Shown piece after piece: positions 17,922 to 28,195 of a DNA stretch of 64,000 bases. Below the pieces are notes generated by a model. That model searched no databases and had not been told where the DNA came from. It saw nothing but the letters and a program-made list of their open reading frames with translations. A program made the position numbers and the translations under genes. Position 1 is the first letter of the stretch, and every line of letters begins with the position of its first letter. The stretch comes from Gaiellasilicea sp963806955 (lineage in GTDB: Bacteria > Actinomycetota > Thermoleophilia > Gaiellales > Gaiellaceae), in contig CAWDZG010000002.1 of NCBI GenBank assembly GCA_963806955.1, positions 1,178,001 to 1,242,000 on the forward strand. Direction: 5' to 3'.

Positions 17922-18751
17922 CGAACCGACAGCACGGCCGACGGACGCACCGACAGCGACACGTTGTTGCCCGCGTCCTGCGTGTAGTCCGCCAGCGCCT
18001 GGCGCTCGACTGCGGTCAGGTCGACGACGACCCCGATCTTCGAGCGGCGCGCCGACACCGGCGAGCCGACGGTCAGCGCGGGGTCGGCACGGAGGTGCGT
18101 GAGCGTGACGACGACGGAGGGAGCCGATTGCGGCCGGATGTCGATGCGAGAGCCGAACCGCCGGTTCGAGAGCACGTAGTCGGAGATCCCGACCACGGTG
18201 CCGTCGACGGGTGCGTAGACATCCGTCCCCGGTGCGGCCCCGACGGAGAGCGCCGACGTGCCGGGCCCGCGGTCACCCTGGAGCTGATACCAGACGAGGC
18301 GGTCCTGCTCGGTGCCGACGAGCTTGTGCCAGAGCCGCGCGAACAGGCCGGCGTTGCCCTGGCGGCCCACCGGGGTGAGCCTGACCGAGCCGTCGCCCGC
18401 CTGGTGGTAGCCGATCGCCGTCACCTCGGTCTGCGCGACCGGCACCTGCAGGTGGAGCGCGCCGACCGTGGCGACGATCTGCTGCAGGGGCTGTCCGCCG
18501 GCGGACGCGCTCGGGGTCGCGAGCGGTTGCGCGGCGACGGGCGTCGAGCTCCAGGTGCCGAACGCCGTCAACAGCAGGGTTCCGAGCAGGATCGCCGAAA
18601 GGAGCCCGGTCAGGACGAAGCGGGCCGCGTGCCGCTGTGGGCCGCGACGGCGCGCGCGTAGGCGCTGCACTTCGCGTTGCTGCGCTGCCCGCTGCTGGGC
18701 GGATCTCTGCGCACGCGGGCGCACCGCATGCCGGTTCCGGGCCGAGGCCAT
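17918..18751 (-). CDS. membrane-anchored M23-like protein with lost metal ligands
   Basis: 277 residues: a basic Gln/Arg-rich cytoplasmic N-terminus, one membrane segment near 47-68 (LTGLLSAILLGTLLLTAFG), and an outer domain in which GTDVYAPVDGTVVGIS followed by VVVTLTHLRAD resembles the LytM/M23 endopeptidase core. The HxxxD zinc pair expected before this core is absent (region SALSVGAAPG), so peptidase activity is doubtful and a peptidoglycan- or protein-binding role is likelier. ATG 18751 lies seven bases after TATCGT. Divergent from the AI-2E family gene. Confidence 0.65.
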   Translation of the reverse strand: MASARNRHAVRPRAQRSAQQRAAQQREVQRLRARRRGPQRHAARFVLTGLLSAILLGTLLLTAFGTWSSTPVAAQPLATPSASAGGQPLQQIVATVGALHLQVPVAQTEVTAIGYHQAGDGSVRLTPVGRQGNAGLFARLWHKLVGTEQDRLVWYQLQGDRGPGTSALSVGAAPGTDVYAPVDGTVVGISDYVLSNRRFGSRIDIRPQSAPSVVVTLTHLRADPALTVGSPVSARRSKIGVVVDLTAVERQALADYTQDAGNNVSLSVRPSAVLSVR

Positions 18752-18758
18752 GGCGGGC

Positions 18759-18764
18759 ACGATA
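18759..18764 (-). promoter_or_regulatory. -10 hexamer TATCGT
   Basis: On the minus strand, seven bases before ATG 18751, no Shine-Dalgarno; leaderless start predicted for the M23-like/YmdB pair. Confidence 0.4.
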
Positions 18765-18804
18765 GTCGACCCTGCCGAAACCTGCCCCGTGGTGTGCTCC
18801 GGGT

Positions 18805-18810
18805 TACGAT
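18805..18810 (+). promoter_or_regulatory. -10 hexamer TACGAT
   Basis: Seven bases before ATG 18818; leaderless start predicted for the permease-hemB-hemL operon. The two divergent hexamers lie 40 bases apart. Confidence 0.4.
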
Positions 18811-18817
18811 CAGCGCG

Positions 18818-20001
18818 ATGCCGACGAGCAGGCCGTCGATCCAGATCCCGCGCTGGATTCAGCTCGTCGGGCTGCCGGTGCTGGCGCTGCTCGCGTGGAC
18901 GCTGGCGGGCACGCTCGGTCACGCGCTCTTCCTGTTCCTGACCGCTTCGGTGATCGCGTTCCTGCTCAATCCGCTCGTCCGGGCGGTGCAGCGGGGCCGG
19001 GTGCCGCGTGGGCTCGCGGTCGCCCTCGTCTCGCTCGTCTTCGCGGCTGCGGTGCTCACGGTGATGTTCGCGCTCGGCACGGTCGTGGTCGAGCAGGCGC
19101 GCTCGGCCTCCGATCGCGTCGACTCCTACCTTACGGACGAGAGGGGACAGACGGGCGTCACCGACGCGGAGCGCGACGTCGACCTGCTCCAGGGCTGGCT
19201 GGACGACCACGGGCTCGCGCGGATCCAGGTGCGCGAGCAGACGAACGACTGGCTCGACTCGCTCTCGGGGAAGGAGATCTCGGGGTACACGCAGGACCTC
19301 GTCTCCTTCGCCCGCGGCGCGGCCTTCGGCGTGATCCAGCTCCTCTTCTCGCTGATCCTGATCGTCGTGATCGCGATCTACATGCTGCTCGACATGCCGA
19401 AGCTGGAGCGGGCGATCGACCGCCGCTTCCCGCCGCACGGCCGGACCGCCCTGACGCTGCGGATCGAGTCCGCGCTGGCCGGCTACGTGCGAGGACAGGT
19501 GCTGCTGTCGACGATCATCGGCTCGAGCGCCGGCGTCGGCATGTGGGTGCTCGGCGCGCTCGACCTCGTCCCGGGTGCCGAGCAGTACGCGCTGCTCTTC
19601 GGGCTGTGGACCGCCGTGATCGAGGTGATTCCGTACATCGGCCCGTGGCTCTCCGCCGTGCCGCCCGCGATCTACGCGCTCGTCGTCGACCCGGTCTCGT
19701 TCCTCTGGGTCGCGGCGCTCTTCGTGTTCATCTACCAGGTCGAGGGCCACGTGGTCGTGCCGAACGTGATGGCGAACGCGCTCCGGCTCCATCCGCTGCT
19801 CGTCATCTTCGGCCTGCTCGCTGGAGCGGAGCTGTACGGGATCGCCGGCATCCTCGTCGCGCTGCCGGTGCTGGCGGCGTCACGCGCGATCTGGGAGTTC
19901 TTCTCCGAGCGCGTCAGCCTCGAGCCGTGGGGCGAGGGCGGCATCGTGCCGGTCGAGGTGGAGGTCGAGCGGCCTGCGCCGACTGACGTAACCTTCGCCC
20001 C

Positions 20002-20005
<4 letters not shown>
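18818..20005 (+). CDS. AI-2E family transporter (PerM/YdiK type)
   Basis: 395 residues with eight membrane segments in the family arrangement: two N-terminal segments, one that starts the QARSASDRVDSYL soluble loop, then the C-terminal group holding the conserved PYIGPWLSAVPPAIYAL and VVPNVMANALRLHPLLVI motifs. The family exports small molecules or ions in different species; calling it an autoinducer exporter would be over-interpretation. The stop overlaps the GTG of hemB by four bases, so it is the first gene of a three-gene operon. Confidence 0.85.
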
Positions 20006-20939
<934 letters not shown>

Positions 20940-20949
<10 letters not shown>

Positions 20950-22202
20950 CGCAGCGCTCGGCCTGGTGGCTCAGGGCCACGAAGTCGATTCCCGGCGGCG
21001 TCAACTCACCCGTGCGCGCGATGCGCGCGGTCGGGCTCGACGAGCCGCTCTTCGTCCGCAGCGGCAGCGGCTCGACGATCGAGGCGGTCGACGGGAGCCG
21101 GTACGTCGACTGGGTGATGAGCTGGGGCCCGCTCCTGTTCGGGCACGCCGACAGCGAGACGCTGGCCGCGATCGTCGAGGCGACACAGCGCGGCACGAGC
21201 TTCGGCGCCCCGACGCTGGCCGAGGTCGAGCTCGCCGAGGAGATCGCCGACGCCGTTCCCTCCGTCGAGATGGTCCGGCTCGTCTCCTCGGGCACCGAGG
21301 CCGCGATGAGCGCGATCCGGGTCGCCCGTGGCTTCACCCGGCGCGACCGCGTGCTCAAGTTCGCCGGCTGCTACCACGGCCACTCCGACGGCCTGCTCGC
21401 GAGCGCGGGCTCGGGCCTGGCGACGCTCGGGATCCCGTCCAGTCCGGGCGTGCCGACCGGCACGACCGGCGACACGATCGTCACGGCCTACAACGACATC
21501 GACGCCGCCGCTGCCGCCGTCGAGCGCTACGGCGAGGGTCTCGCGGCGATCATCGTCGAGCCCGTCGCCGGGAACATGGGCGTCGTCCCGCCCGCCGCAG
21601 GCTTTCTCGAGGCGCTGCGCGCGCTCTGCGACGCGGCCGGCGCGCTGCTCGTCTTCGACGAGGTGATCACCGGCTTCCGCGTCGCCCGCGGCGGCGCCCA
21701 GGAGCGCTACGGGGTGCTCCCGGACCTGACCATTCTCGGCAAGATCGTCGGCGGCGGGCTTCCCGCAGCGGCCTTCGGCGGCCGCGCCGAGGTGATGGAG
21801 CGGCTCGCGCCGGCCGGCGACGTCTACCAGGCCGGCACGCTCTCCGGAAACCCGCTCGCGACGGCCGCGGGGATCTCCGTCCTGCGCCGGCTGCGCGACC
21901 CCGCGGTCTACGAGGAGCTCGAGCGCAAGGGCGCGCTGCTCGAGGCCGGGCTCGAGCCGTACGGCCGGGTGCAGCGTGTCGGCGCGATGGCGACGCTCTT
22001 CCTCGCCGATGGCGAGATCCGCAACTTCGAGGATGCGAAGGCCGCTGACGGCGAGCGCTACGGCGCGCTCTTCCGCCACCTGCTCGAGCGCGGCATCTAC
22101 GTGGCGCCGTCCCCGTTCGAATGCCTGTTCCTCTCACTCGCGCACTCGGACGACGACATCGAGCGGACGGTCGAGGCAGTTGGCGACTTCTTCCGCGACT
22201 GA
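20940..22202 (+). CDS. hemL: glutamate-1-semialdehyde 2,1-aminomutase
   Basis: PLP enzyme converting glutamate-1-semialdehyde to 5-aminolevulinate, the substrate of HemB. 420 residues. The PLP lysine is K268 in PDLTILGKIVGGGLPAAAFGG; SIPGGVNSPVRA (16-27), LVSSGTEAAMSAIRVAR (114-130) and the closing YVAPSPFECLFLSLAHSDDDI are diagnostic. The start is GTG 20940 within hemB. Presence of hemL implies the C5 (tRNA-Glu) route. Confidence 0.95.
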
Positions 22203-22203
22203 C

Positions 22204-22638
22204 GTGCTCGACGCGGTCGCCGCCGAGGCGGCCGCCGAGAGCCCGCTGTGGGGCGAGGCGCTCCGCGCCGACCCGGAGCGCGAGGCCGTCTTCGGTGCGC
22301 TCGCGCCCGAGCGGTTCGCGCTCGGCCTCGAGACGATCTACGAGGGGTACCTCGTCCACTACGGGCGGCCGCGGCTGTTCGCGCCGCCCGACGAGGACGT
22401 GGCGCTTCTGCTCGGCGACTACCTCTACGCGCACGGCCTCGTCCACGTCGCGGACACCGGCGAGCTCGATGCCGTCGCCGCGCTCGCGGAGCTGATCTCC
22501 ACCTGCGCTCACCTGCGTGCTGAGGCCGCGCCCGGCGACGGCGACGCGTGGCTCGCGGCCGTCCGCAGGCTCGGCGGCGCGCCGGAGGAAGCGGCGGTCG
22601 ACCGCGCTCTCGCGGCGCACGCCGGACGGGTGGGGTAA
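22204..22638 (+). CDS. uncharacterised 144-residue helical protein
   Basis: Not recognised. Mostly helical, with HYGRPRLFAPPDEDVALLLGDYLYAHGLVHVA in the middle; the phrase GDYLYAHGL recalls the helix of polyprenyl synthases (GDYLFARAF, present at 28528-28555 in this same window), but no DDxxD metal motif exists, so it could be a regulatory or partner chain. GTG start immediately after the hemL stop, same operon. Position just before ubiD is suggestive of a quinone role; that is inference. Confidence 0.55.
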   Translation: MLDAVAAEAAAESPLWGEALRADPEREAVFGALAPERFALGLETIYEGYLVHYGRPRLFAPPDEDVALLLGDYLYAHGLVHVADTGELDAVAALAELISTCAHLRAEAAPGDGDAWLAAVRRLGGAPEEAAVDRALAAHAGRVG

Positions 22639-22641
22639 GCT
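22636..22641 (+). promoter_or_regulatory. -10 hexamer TAAGCT
   Basis: Six bases before GTG 22648, within the stop region of the previous gene; leaderless start for the small membrane ORF. An identical TAAGCTCGCGCCGTG stretch recurs on the minus strand at 56642-56656. Confidence 0.4.
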
Positions 22642-22647
22642 CGCGCC

Positions 22648-22788
22648 GTGACTGCCTGGCTGCTCGCCAACGCTGCCGAAGAGGGCCGCAACGTGATCAC
22701 GGGGATGCTCGTGGTCGGCCTGATCTTCATCGCCGTGATCGCCCTCGGCGAGACGTCGCGGATGCTGCGGCACCGCCGCCGCCACTAG
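22648..22788 (+). CDS. 46-residue single-span membrane protein
   Basis: GTG start 22648, stop TAG 22786-22788. One strong membrane helix (GMLVVGLIFIAVIALG) after a short acidic stretch and before a basic tail (RMLRHRRRH), the inside-positive layout of a small bitopic protein. Preceded by TAAGCT at the leaderless spacing and followed 12 bases later by the ubiD promoter. Too short to assign to a family; it could be a subunit of the neighbouring respiratory complex. Confidence 0.5.
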   Translation: MTAWLLANAAEEGRNVITGMLVVGLIFIAVIALGETSRMLRHRRRH

Positions 22789-22800
22789 CCGCCCGCTCCG

Positions 22801-22806
22801 TAGACT
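22801..22806 (+). promoter_or_regulatory. -10 hexamer TAGACT
   Basis: Seven bases before ATG 22814 of ubiD; the same hexamer and spacing precede 11097 and, at eight bases, 39565. Confidence 0.4.
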
Positions 22807-22813
22807 GGCGGCG

Positions 22814-24321
22814 ATGGCTCCCCCCGGCGACCTGCGCGAATGGATGCGCCTGCTCGAGGCGCGAGGGCGAGCTCGTCCGCATCTCGGCGGAGGTCGATCC
22901 CGACCTCGAGGTCACCGAGATCGTCGACCGCACGGTGAAGGCCGGCGGCCCGGCGCTCCTGTTCGAGCGCCCGAAGGGCGCGCGCCACCCGCTGCTGATC
23001 AACCAGTTCGGCACGGAGCGGCGGATGTGCATGGCGTTCGGCGTCGACCGGCTCGACGACGTCGCGGGCAAGCTCGAGGACGTGCTGGAGATGCAGCCGC
23101 CGCAGGGGCTCGTCGACAAGGTGCGCGGCCTGAAGAAGCTGAAGTCGATCGCCGACTCGCTGCCGAAGACCGTCTCGCGCGGCGCCTGCCAGGAGATCGT
23201 GCTCACCGGCGACGACGTCGACCTCGGCGTGCTGCCGATCCAGCGCTGCTGGCCCGGCGACCCGGCTCCGTTCATCACGCTCCCCGCGGTGATCACGAAG
23301 GACCCGCACACCGGCGTCCGGAACGTCGGCATGTACCGGATGCAGAAGATCGACGCACGCTCGACCTACATGCACTGGCAGCTGCACAAGGACGGCCGCG
23401 CCGACTACCTCGCCACCGACGGGAAGATCCCGGTCGCGGTCGCGCTCGGGCTCGATCCGATCACCGCGTACTCGGCGAGCGCGCCGCTGCCGAAGCACAT
23501 CGACGAGTTCATGCTCGCCGGCTTCCTCAGGGGCGAGCCGGTCGAGCTCGTCAAGGCGAAGACGGTCGACCTCGAGGTGCCCGCGAACGCCGAGATCGTG
23601 CTCGAGGGGACGATCGAGAAGGGCGAGGTCGGGATCGAGGGGCCGTTCGGCGACCACACGGGCTACTACACGGCGCCCGAGCCGTTCCCGGTCTTCCGGC
23701 TCTCGGCGATCACGATGCGCCGCGACGCGATCTATCCGTCGATCGTGGTCGGCAAGCCGGTGCAGGAGGACGCCTGGCTCGGGAAGGCGACGGAGCGGAT
23801 CTTCCTGCCCGCGATCAAGATGACCGTGCCCGAGATCGTCGACTACGACCTGCCGGTCGCGGGCGCGTTCCACAACTGCGTGATCGTCTCGATCAAGAAG
23901 GCGTTCCCCGGCCACGCCCACAAGGTGATGCACGCGATCTGGGGGCTCGGGATGCTCAGCCTCTCGAAGGCCGTCGTCGTCGTCGATGCGCACGTGAACG
24001 TGCACGACTACGAGGAGGTCTTCTTCTACGTCGGCGCCAACGTCGACCCGAAGCGCGACGTCGTGATCGCGGAGGGGCCGCTCGACCACCTCGACCACGC
24101 GCCGACGCTCCAGTTCTTCGGCGGCAAGATCGGGATCGACGCGACCGCGAAGGGCGTCGACGAGGGGACGCGGGAGTGGCCGGAGGAGATCGAGATGAGC
24201 CGCCGAGATCCGCGATCTGGTCGACCGGCGCTGGGCCGAGTACGGGATACCGGCGCACGGTGACACGAACGTGGTACAGAATGGCACTCGCCGCGGGTTG
24301 CGGCAGCTGATACGTCGTTGA
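22814..24321 (+). CDS. ubiD: UbiD-family prenylated-FMN decarboxylase, frame broken
   Basis: Decarboxylase of about 500 residues that needs prenylated FMN made by UbiX, encoded 2.6 kb downstream. Landmarks: ELVRISAEVDPDLEVTEI, MAFGVDRLDD, PAVITKDPHTGVRNVGMYRMQ, HIDEFMLAGFLRG, EGPFGDHTGYYT (catalytic acidic residue region), MHAIWGLGMLSLSKAVVVVD. Frame breaks near 22861 (extra base before GELVR) and near 24201 (before EIRDLVDRRWAEYGI); repaired stop is TGA 24319-24321. In the futalosine pathway the corresponding step removes a carboxylate from the prenylated naphthoate (MqnL role); assignment to that step is inference from the neighbours. Confidence 0.9.
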
Positions 24322-24347
24322 CAGCGCGTGTAGCGCCGGGGTTGAAT
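24318..24347 (+). promoter_or_regulatory. promoter of the Rieske/cytochrome operon
   Basis: TTGACA at 24318-24323, 18-base spacer, TTGAAT at 24342-24347. Start of transcription would fall at about the TTG codon (24356), so the mRNA would be leaderless. The -35 lies on the ubiD stop. Confidence 0.5.
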
Positions 24348-24355
24348 CCACACAC

Positions 24356-25294
24356 TTGAGCGAGCACAGGGAGCCTCATCTGCCACCGCCGAGCCTCTGG
24401 CCGATCGGCTTCGCCGTCGGCATCGCGCTCGTCCTGACCGGCCTCGTCGTCAGCACGATCGTCGCCGTCGTCGGCGCCGTGATCGCGATCGGGTTCGGCT
24501 TCCTCTGGATCCGCGACGTCACCGGCCCGGTGCGGACTCCCGCCGGTCACGTCGAGCCCGAGGCGCGCGCCGCCGCGGCCACGAGCGGCGAGCGCGCGAC
24601 CGAGGGCCGCGACGCGATGCCCGTGATGCGCGAGGACGAGATCGCCACCTACCCGCGCAGCATGTTCCTTTCCGCCGCCACGCTCGGCCTCGGCGGCGTG
24701 ATCGGCGGCCTGATCACCGTGCCGGTGCTCGGCTTCGCCGTCCTGCCGTCGTTCGTCGGCCAGGACGAACAGGACGTCGAGCTCGGGCCGCTCGACGCCT
24801 TCCCCGAGGGGGAGTTCGTGATCGCGACCTACATGGAGGATCCGGAGGTGGGCGAGGTCACCCGCCGGACGATGTTCATCCGCAACAACGGCTTGATCGA
24901 GGGCGTCCCGAGCTTCACCACGCTCTACTCCCGCTGCGCCCACCTCGGCTGCCCCGTGCAGCCGAACGGCCTCATCGACGAGGAGGCGAAGCAGACGGTC
25001 GGCAAGCAGGGCGTCGAGCTGACGCCGGTGCTCGCGACCGGCTTCGGGTGCCCGTGCCACGGCGGCCAGTACGACACCGAGGGCAACCGCACCGCCGGCC
25101 CGCCCGTGCGCGCGCTCGACCGCGCCGAGTTCTCGATCCGTGACGGCAAGCTCTACCTCGGCAAGTTCTATTCCGTCTCCGAGGTGCAGGGCGCCGGCGC
25201 TCGTGCCCGGATCAAGAAGTACGGCCGCGCCGTGCCGGGCGTCCACGTCGACGGCGTCTCCGGTTGGCTCTACCCGATCGAGGTGCCGAGGTAA
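24356..25294 (+). CDS. Rieske iron-sulfur subunit of the cytochrome bc complex
   Basis: 312 residues. N-terminal hairpin of two membrane segments (13-55), a third (105-133), and an extracytoplasmic Rieske domain. Cluster ligands are C194 and H196 (CAHLGC) and C232 and H235 (CPCHGGQYD); disulfide partners C199 and C234 are present. It passes electrons from menaquinol to cytochrome c. TTG start 24356 gives the family-like MSEHREPHLPPPSLWP beginning. Its stop shares one base with the ATG of cytochrome b. The N-terminal hairpin is the actinobacterial QcrA layout. Confidence 0.9.
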   Translation: MSEHREPHLPPPSLWPIGFAVGIALVLTGLVVSTIVAVVGAVIAIGFGFLWIRDVTGPVRTPAGHVEPEARAAAATSGERATEGRDAMPVMREDEIATYPRSMFLSAATLGLGGVIGGLITVPVLGFAVLPSFVGQDEQDVELGPLDAFPEGEFVIATYMEDPEVGEVTRRTMFIRNNGLIEGVPSFTTLYSRCAHLGCPVQPNGLIDEEAKQTVGKQGVELTPVLATGFGCPCHGGQYDTEGNRTAGPPVRALDRAEFSIRDGKLYLGKFYSVSEVQGAGARARIKKYGRAVPGVHVDGVSGWLYPIEVPR

Positions 25295-26085
25295 TGGCCG
25301 CGAAGTCCGCCCGTCGCGCCCAGCTCGAGGCCGCTGCTCTCTACCCGCTCGACTGGCTCGAGGAGCGCTCGGGGCTCGTCGGCGGCGTCAAGTACTTCCT
25401 CTTCCGCAAGGTCCCGCGCGACACGAGCTGGTTCCACACGCTCGGCTCGGCGACGCTGACCGCCTTCCTCGTGCAGGCGATCACGGGCGTCGTGCTCGCG
25501 ATGTACTACAAGCCGGACCCGGCCACCGCCTACCAGTCGATCCAGTTCATCACGAACGACCTCACGCTCGGCTGGCTCGTCCGCGGCATGCACAAGTGGG
25601 GCGCGAGCGTCTTCATCATCCTGATGTTCTTCCACATGGCCCGCGTGTTCCTGTTCGGCGCCTACAAGTACCCGCGCGAGCTGAACTGGATCATCGGCGT
25701 GCTGCTGCTCGCGATGGGCATGCTCGAGGGCTTCACCGGCTACCTGCTTCCCTGGGACCAGACCGCGTACTGGGCGACCGTGGTCGGGATCAACCTCAAC
25801 GGCACCGCGCCCTTCCTCGGCCCGTTCCTCGCCCAGTTCCTCTCCGGCGGCGCCGAGATCGGGGCCGACACCCTGAGTAAGTTCTACGCGCTGCACATGC
25901 TCGCGATCCCGGGAGCGATCTTCGGGCTGATCGGCCTGCACCTGTACCTCGTGATCCGCCTCGGCGTCACCTCGCCGCCGTGGTCGGGCGACGCCGCCGG
26001 CCGCGATCGCGACGAGCCGGCGAAGCCCACCGGTGGACGCCAGGGCCTGCTCCGGCACGGCGGCCGCAACGGGGGCGAGCGCTAG
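25294..26085 (+). CDS. cytochrome b (b6-type N-terminal half)
   Basis: 263 residues, four membrane helices, two haem-binding pairs: HKWGASVFIILMFFHMARVF (second helix) and HMLAIPGAIFGLIGLHLYLV (fourth helix), spaced as in split b6-type cytochromes. MLEGFTGYLLPWDQTAYWA is the quinol-site signature. ATG 25294 overlaps the Rieske stop (TAATG). The C-terminal half of cytochrome b is supplied by the next gene as subunit IV. Acts in the membrane quinol:cytochrome c oxidoreductase. Confidence 0.92.
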   Translation: MAAKSARRAQLEAAALYPLDWLEERSGLVGGVKYFLFRKVPRDTSWFHTLGSATLTAFLVQAITGVVLAMYYKPDPATAYQSIQFITNDLTLGWLVRGMHKWGASVFIILMFFHMARVFLFGAYKYPRELNWIIGVLLLAMGMLEGFTGYLLPWDQTAYWATVVGINLNGTAPFLGPFLAQFLSGGAEIGADTLSKFYALHMLAIPGAIFGLIGLHLYLVIRLGVTSPPWSGDAAGRDRDEPAKPTGGRQGLLRHGGRNGGER

Positions 26086-26908
26086 ATGGCGAGCCGGCGG
26101 ATCGAGGAGCGGCGCGCCCAGCACAAGCGCTACAAGGAGGACGTCGACCGCGACGGGAAGTCGTTCTTCCCGCACGCGATGTTCCACGACACGGTGATGA
26201 GCCTCGTCGTCGTGGCCGTGATCATCGGCCTCACGTGCGTCTGGTACTTCACCGCAGAGGGATCGGACGACCCCGGCTGGCTCGGCCCGCACTACACGGA
26301 GAAGGCCGACCCGGGCACGATCGACTTCGTCCCGCGGCCGGACTGGTTCTTCTACTTCCTCTTCTATCTGCTCCGGATCTTCAAGTGGCCGGACTCCGTC
26401 GTCCTCGGCACGGTCGGCGTGCCCAACATCCTGCTTGCGATCCTGATCGCGCTGCCGTTCATCGACCTCCGTCGCGAGCGCACGGCTCTCCCGCCGGCCG
26501 GTCGCGATCGTGGCCGCGATCATCGTCGTGCTCGCGATGGGGACGCTCACCTACAAGGGCGCCACGGCGAAGGAGGCGCTCGGCTCGGAGCTCCGCGAGG
26601 TGGTGCCGACGTGGGCCGAGCGGCAGGGCTTCGCGGACAACGAGGAAGCGCTCGCCGGCGCGGAGGTCTTCGCGCAGGTCGGCTGCGCCCAGTGCCATGT
26701 CTATCTCGGCACCGGCGCGAGCAACCTCGGCGCGCCGGACCTCTCCGAGATCGGCGCGGGCAGCAAGGGGGCCGACTACTTCTCGTCCTACGTCTCGAAC
26801 CCGAGCCAGTTCGGCAACAACGTGATGCCCCCGTACGCGGGCCTCGGCGAGGAGAACCTGGCCAAGCTCGGCGCCTTCCTCGACGCCTCCAAGGGCCCGA
26901 AGGGCTAG
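26086..26908 (+). CDS. subunit IV of cytochrome b fused to a c-type cytochrome, frame broken
   Basis: The first 130 residues are the subunit IV domain (FVPRPDWFFYFLFYLLRIFKW and LAILIALPFID), supplying three helices of cytochrome b. After a frame break near 26497 comes another membrane segment (VAIVAAIIVVLAMGTL), then a monohaem cytochrome c with CAQCH and the axial methionine region NNVMPPYAGLG. The fusion gives the complex its own electron acceptor. It starts directly after the cytochrome b stop and ends 4 bases before ubiX. Confidence 0.85.
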
Positions 26909-26912
26909 GCCC

Positions 26913-27497
26913 ATGAACGTCTTCCTCGGCGTGACGGGCGCGTCCGGCGCTCCGTACGCCGTCCGGTTGCTGCGCGCGCTCACCGATGCCGGCTGCGAGG
27001 TCGGGCTCGCCGCGTCTGCCGCCGGGGTGGAGGTGCTCGCGACCGAGCTGTACGGCGACGCGACACTGCCGCGGGAGGACGTGCTCGAGCGCTTCACCGG
27101 CGGCGCCGAGGGCGTCACCGTCTACGGCGTCAGCGACTACAAGAGCCCGTACGCCTCCGGCTCGGCGAAGGTCGACGCGTACGTGATCTGCCCCTGCTCG
27201 ATGTCGACGGTCGGCACGCTCGCGACCGGCGCGATGGCGAACCTGATCCATCGCGCTGCGTCCGTCGCGCTCAAGGAGGGCCGCAAGCTCGTGCTCGTCC
27301 CGCGGGAGACGCCGCTCTCGCTGATCCACCTGAACGGGCTCGCGACGCTGCAGCAGGCGGGCGCCGTGATCATGTTCGCCGCGCCCGGCTTCTACCACGG
27401 CGCCGAGACGATCGACGACCTCGTCGACTTCGTCGTCGCGCGCATCCTCGACCAGCTCGGGCTGGAGCACACGCTGACGAAGCGGTGGGGGCAGTGA
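26913..27497 (+). CDS. ubiX: flavin prenyltransferase UbiX
   Basis: Joins dimethylallyl phosphate to FMN to make the cofactor for UbiD. 194 residues. GVTGASGAPYAVRLLRAL (6-23), the CPCSMSTVGTLATG loop and LVPRETPLSLIHLNGL are exact family signatures. ATG 26913 follows the cytochrome gene directly and its stop overlaps menG. Together with ubiD, 2.6 kb upstream, it forms a complete prenyl-FMN decarboxylation pair, placed within a quinone cluster (MqnM role inferred). Confidence 0.93.
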   Translation: MNVFLGVTGASGAPYAVRLLRALTDAGCEVGLAASAAGVEVLATELYGDATLPREDVLERFTGGAEGVTVYGVSDYKSPYASGSAKVDAYVICPCSMSTVGTLATGAMANLIHRAASVALKEGRKLVLVPRETPLSLIHLNGLATLQQAGAVIMFAAPGFYHGAETIDDLVDFVVARILDQLGLEHTLTKRWGQ

Positions 27498-28195
27498 CCC
27501 ACAAGTCGGGCACGCTCCCCGCCGAGGGCGTCCGTTCGATGTTCGACCGGATCGCGCCGGTCTACGACCTGATGAACCGGGTGATGACGGCGGGCCTCGA
27601 CCAGCGCTGGCGGCGGCTGACGGTGCGCGCGGTCGTCCGGCCCGGGAACCGTGTCCTCGACGCCTGCTGCGGCACCGGCGACCTCGCTGTCGCGGCGAAG
27701 GCGGGCGGCGCGCGCGAGGTCGTCGGGCTCGACTTCTCGCCGCGGATGTTGGAGCGCGCGCGGCGCAAGGACGGCGCGATCGAGTGGGTCGAGGGAGACG
27801 TGCTCGAGCTGCCCTTCGAGGACGCGTCCTTCGACGCCGCCACCGTCGGCTTCGGCGTCCGCAACGTCGCCGACCTCGAGCGCGGGCTCGCGGAGTTGCG
27901 CCGCGTCCTCCGGCCGGGCGGCCGGCTCGGCGTGCTCGAGATCACCAAGCCGCGCGGCCCGCTCAAGGTCTTCTACCGGCTCTGGTTCGACGTGCTGATC
28001 CCGCTCGCGGGCAAGATTCTCCCCGGTGGCAAGGCCTACACGTATCTCCCCGCGAGCGTCCGCCGCTTTCCCGGCCCGGACGAGCTCGCCGCGCTCCTGC
28101 GTGCGCAGGGGTTCGCCGACGTGACCTACCGGCGGCTCGGCGGCGGCATCGTCGCCCTCCACACCGGGACCGCCCAGACCGGTACCTCGGCGTGA
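27494..28195 (+). CDS. menG: demethylmenaquinone methyltransferase (UbiE/MenG)
   Basis: SAM-dependent C-methylation, the final step of menaquinone synthesis. 233 residues. SMFDRIAPVYDLMNRVMTAGLDQRWRR is the UbiE motif I region; VLDACCGTGDLAVAA is the SAM loop; DAATVGFGVRNVADLERGL and YTYLPASVRRFPGPDEL follow. GTG 27494 overlaps the ubiX stop by four bases; GTG 27485 is also possible. Stop overlaps the next GTG, so ubiX, menG and the prenyl synthase are translationally coupled. Confidence 0.93.
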   Translation: MTHKSGTLPAEGVRSMFDRIAPVYDLMNRVMTAGLDQRWRRLTVRAVVRPGNRVLDACCGTGDLAVAAKAGGAREVVGLDFSPRMLERARRKDGAIEWVEGDVLELPFEDASFDAATVGFGVRNVADLERGLAELRRVLRPGGRLGVLEITKPRGPLKVFYRLWFDVLIPLAGKILPGGKAYTYLPASVRRFPGPDELAALLRAQGFADVTYRRLGGGIVALHTGTAQTGTSA

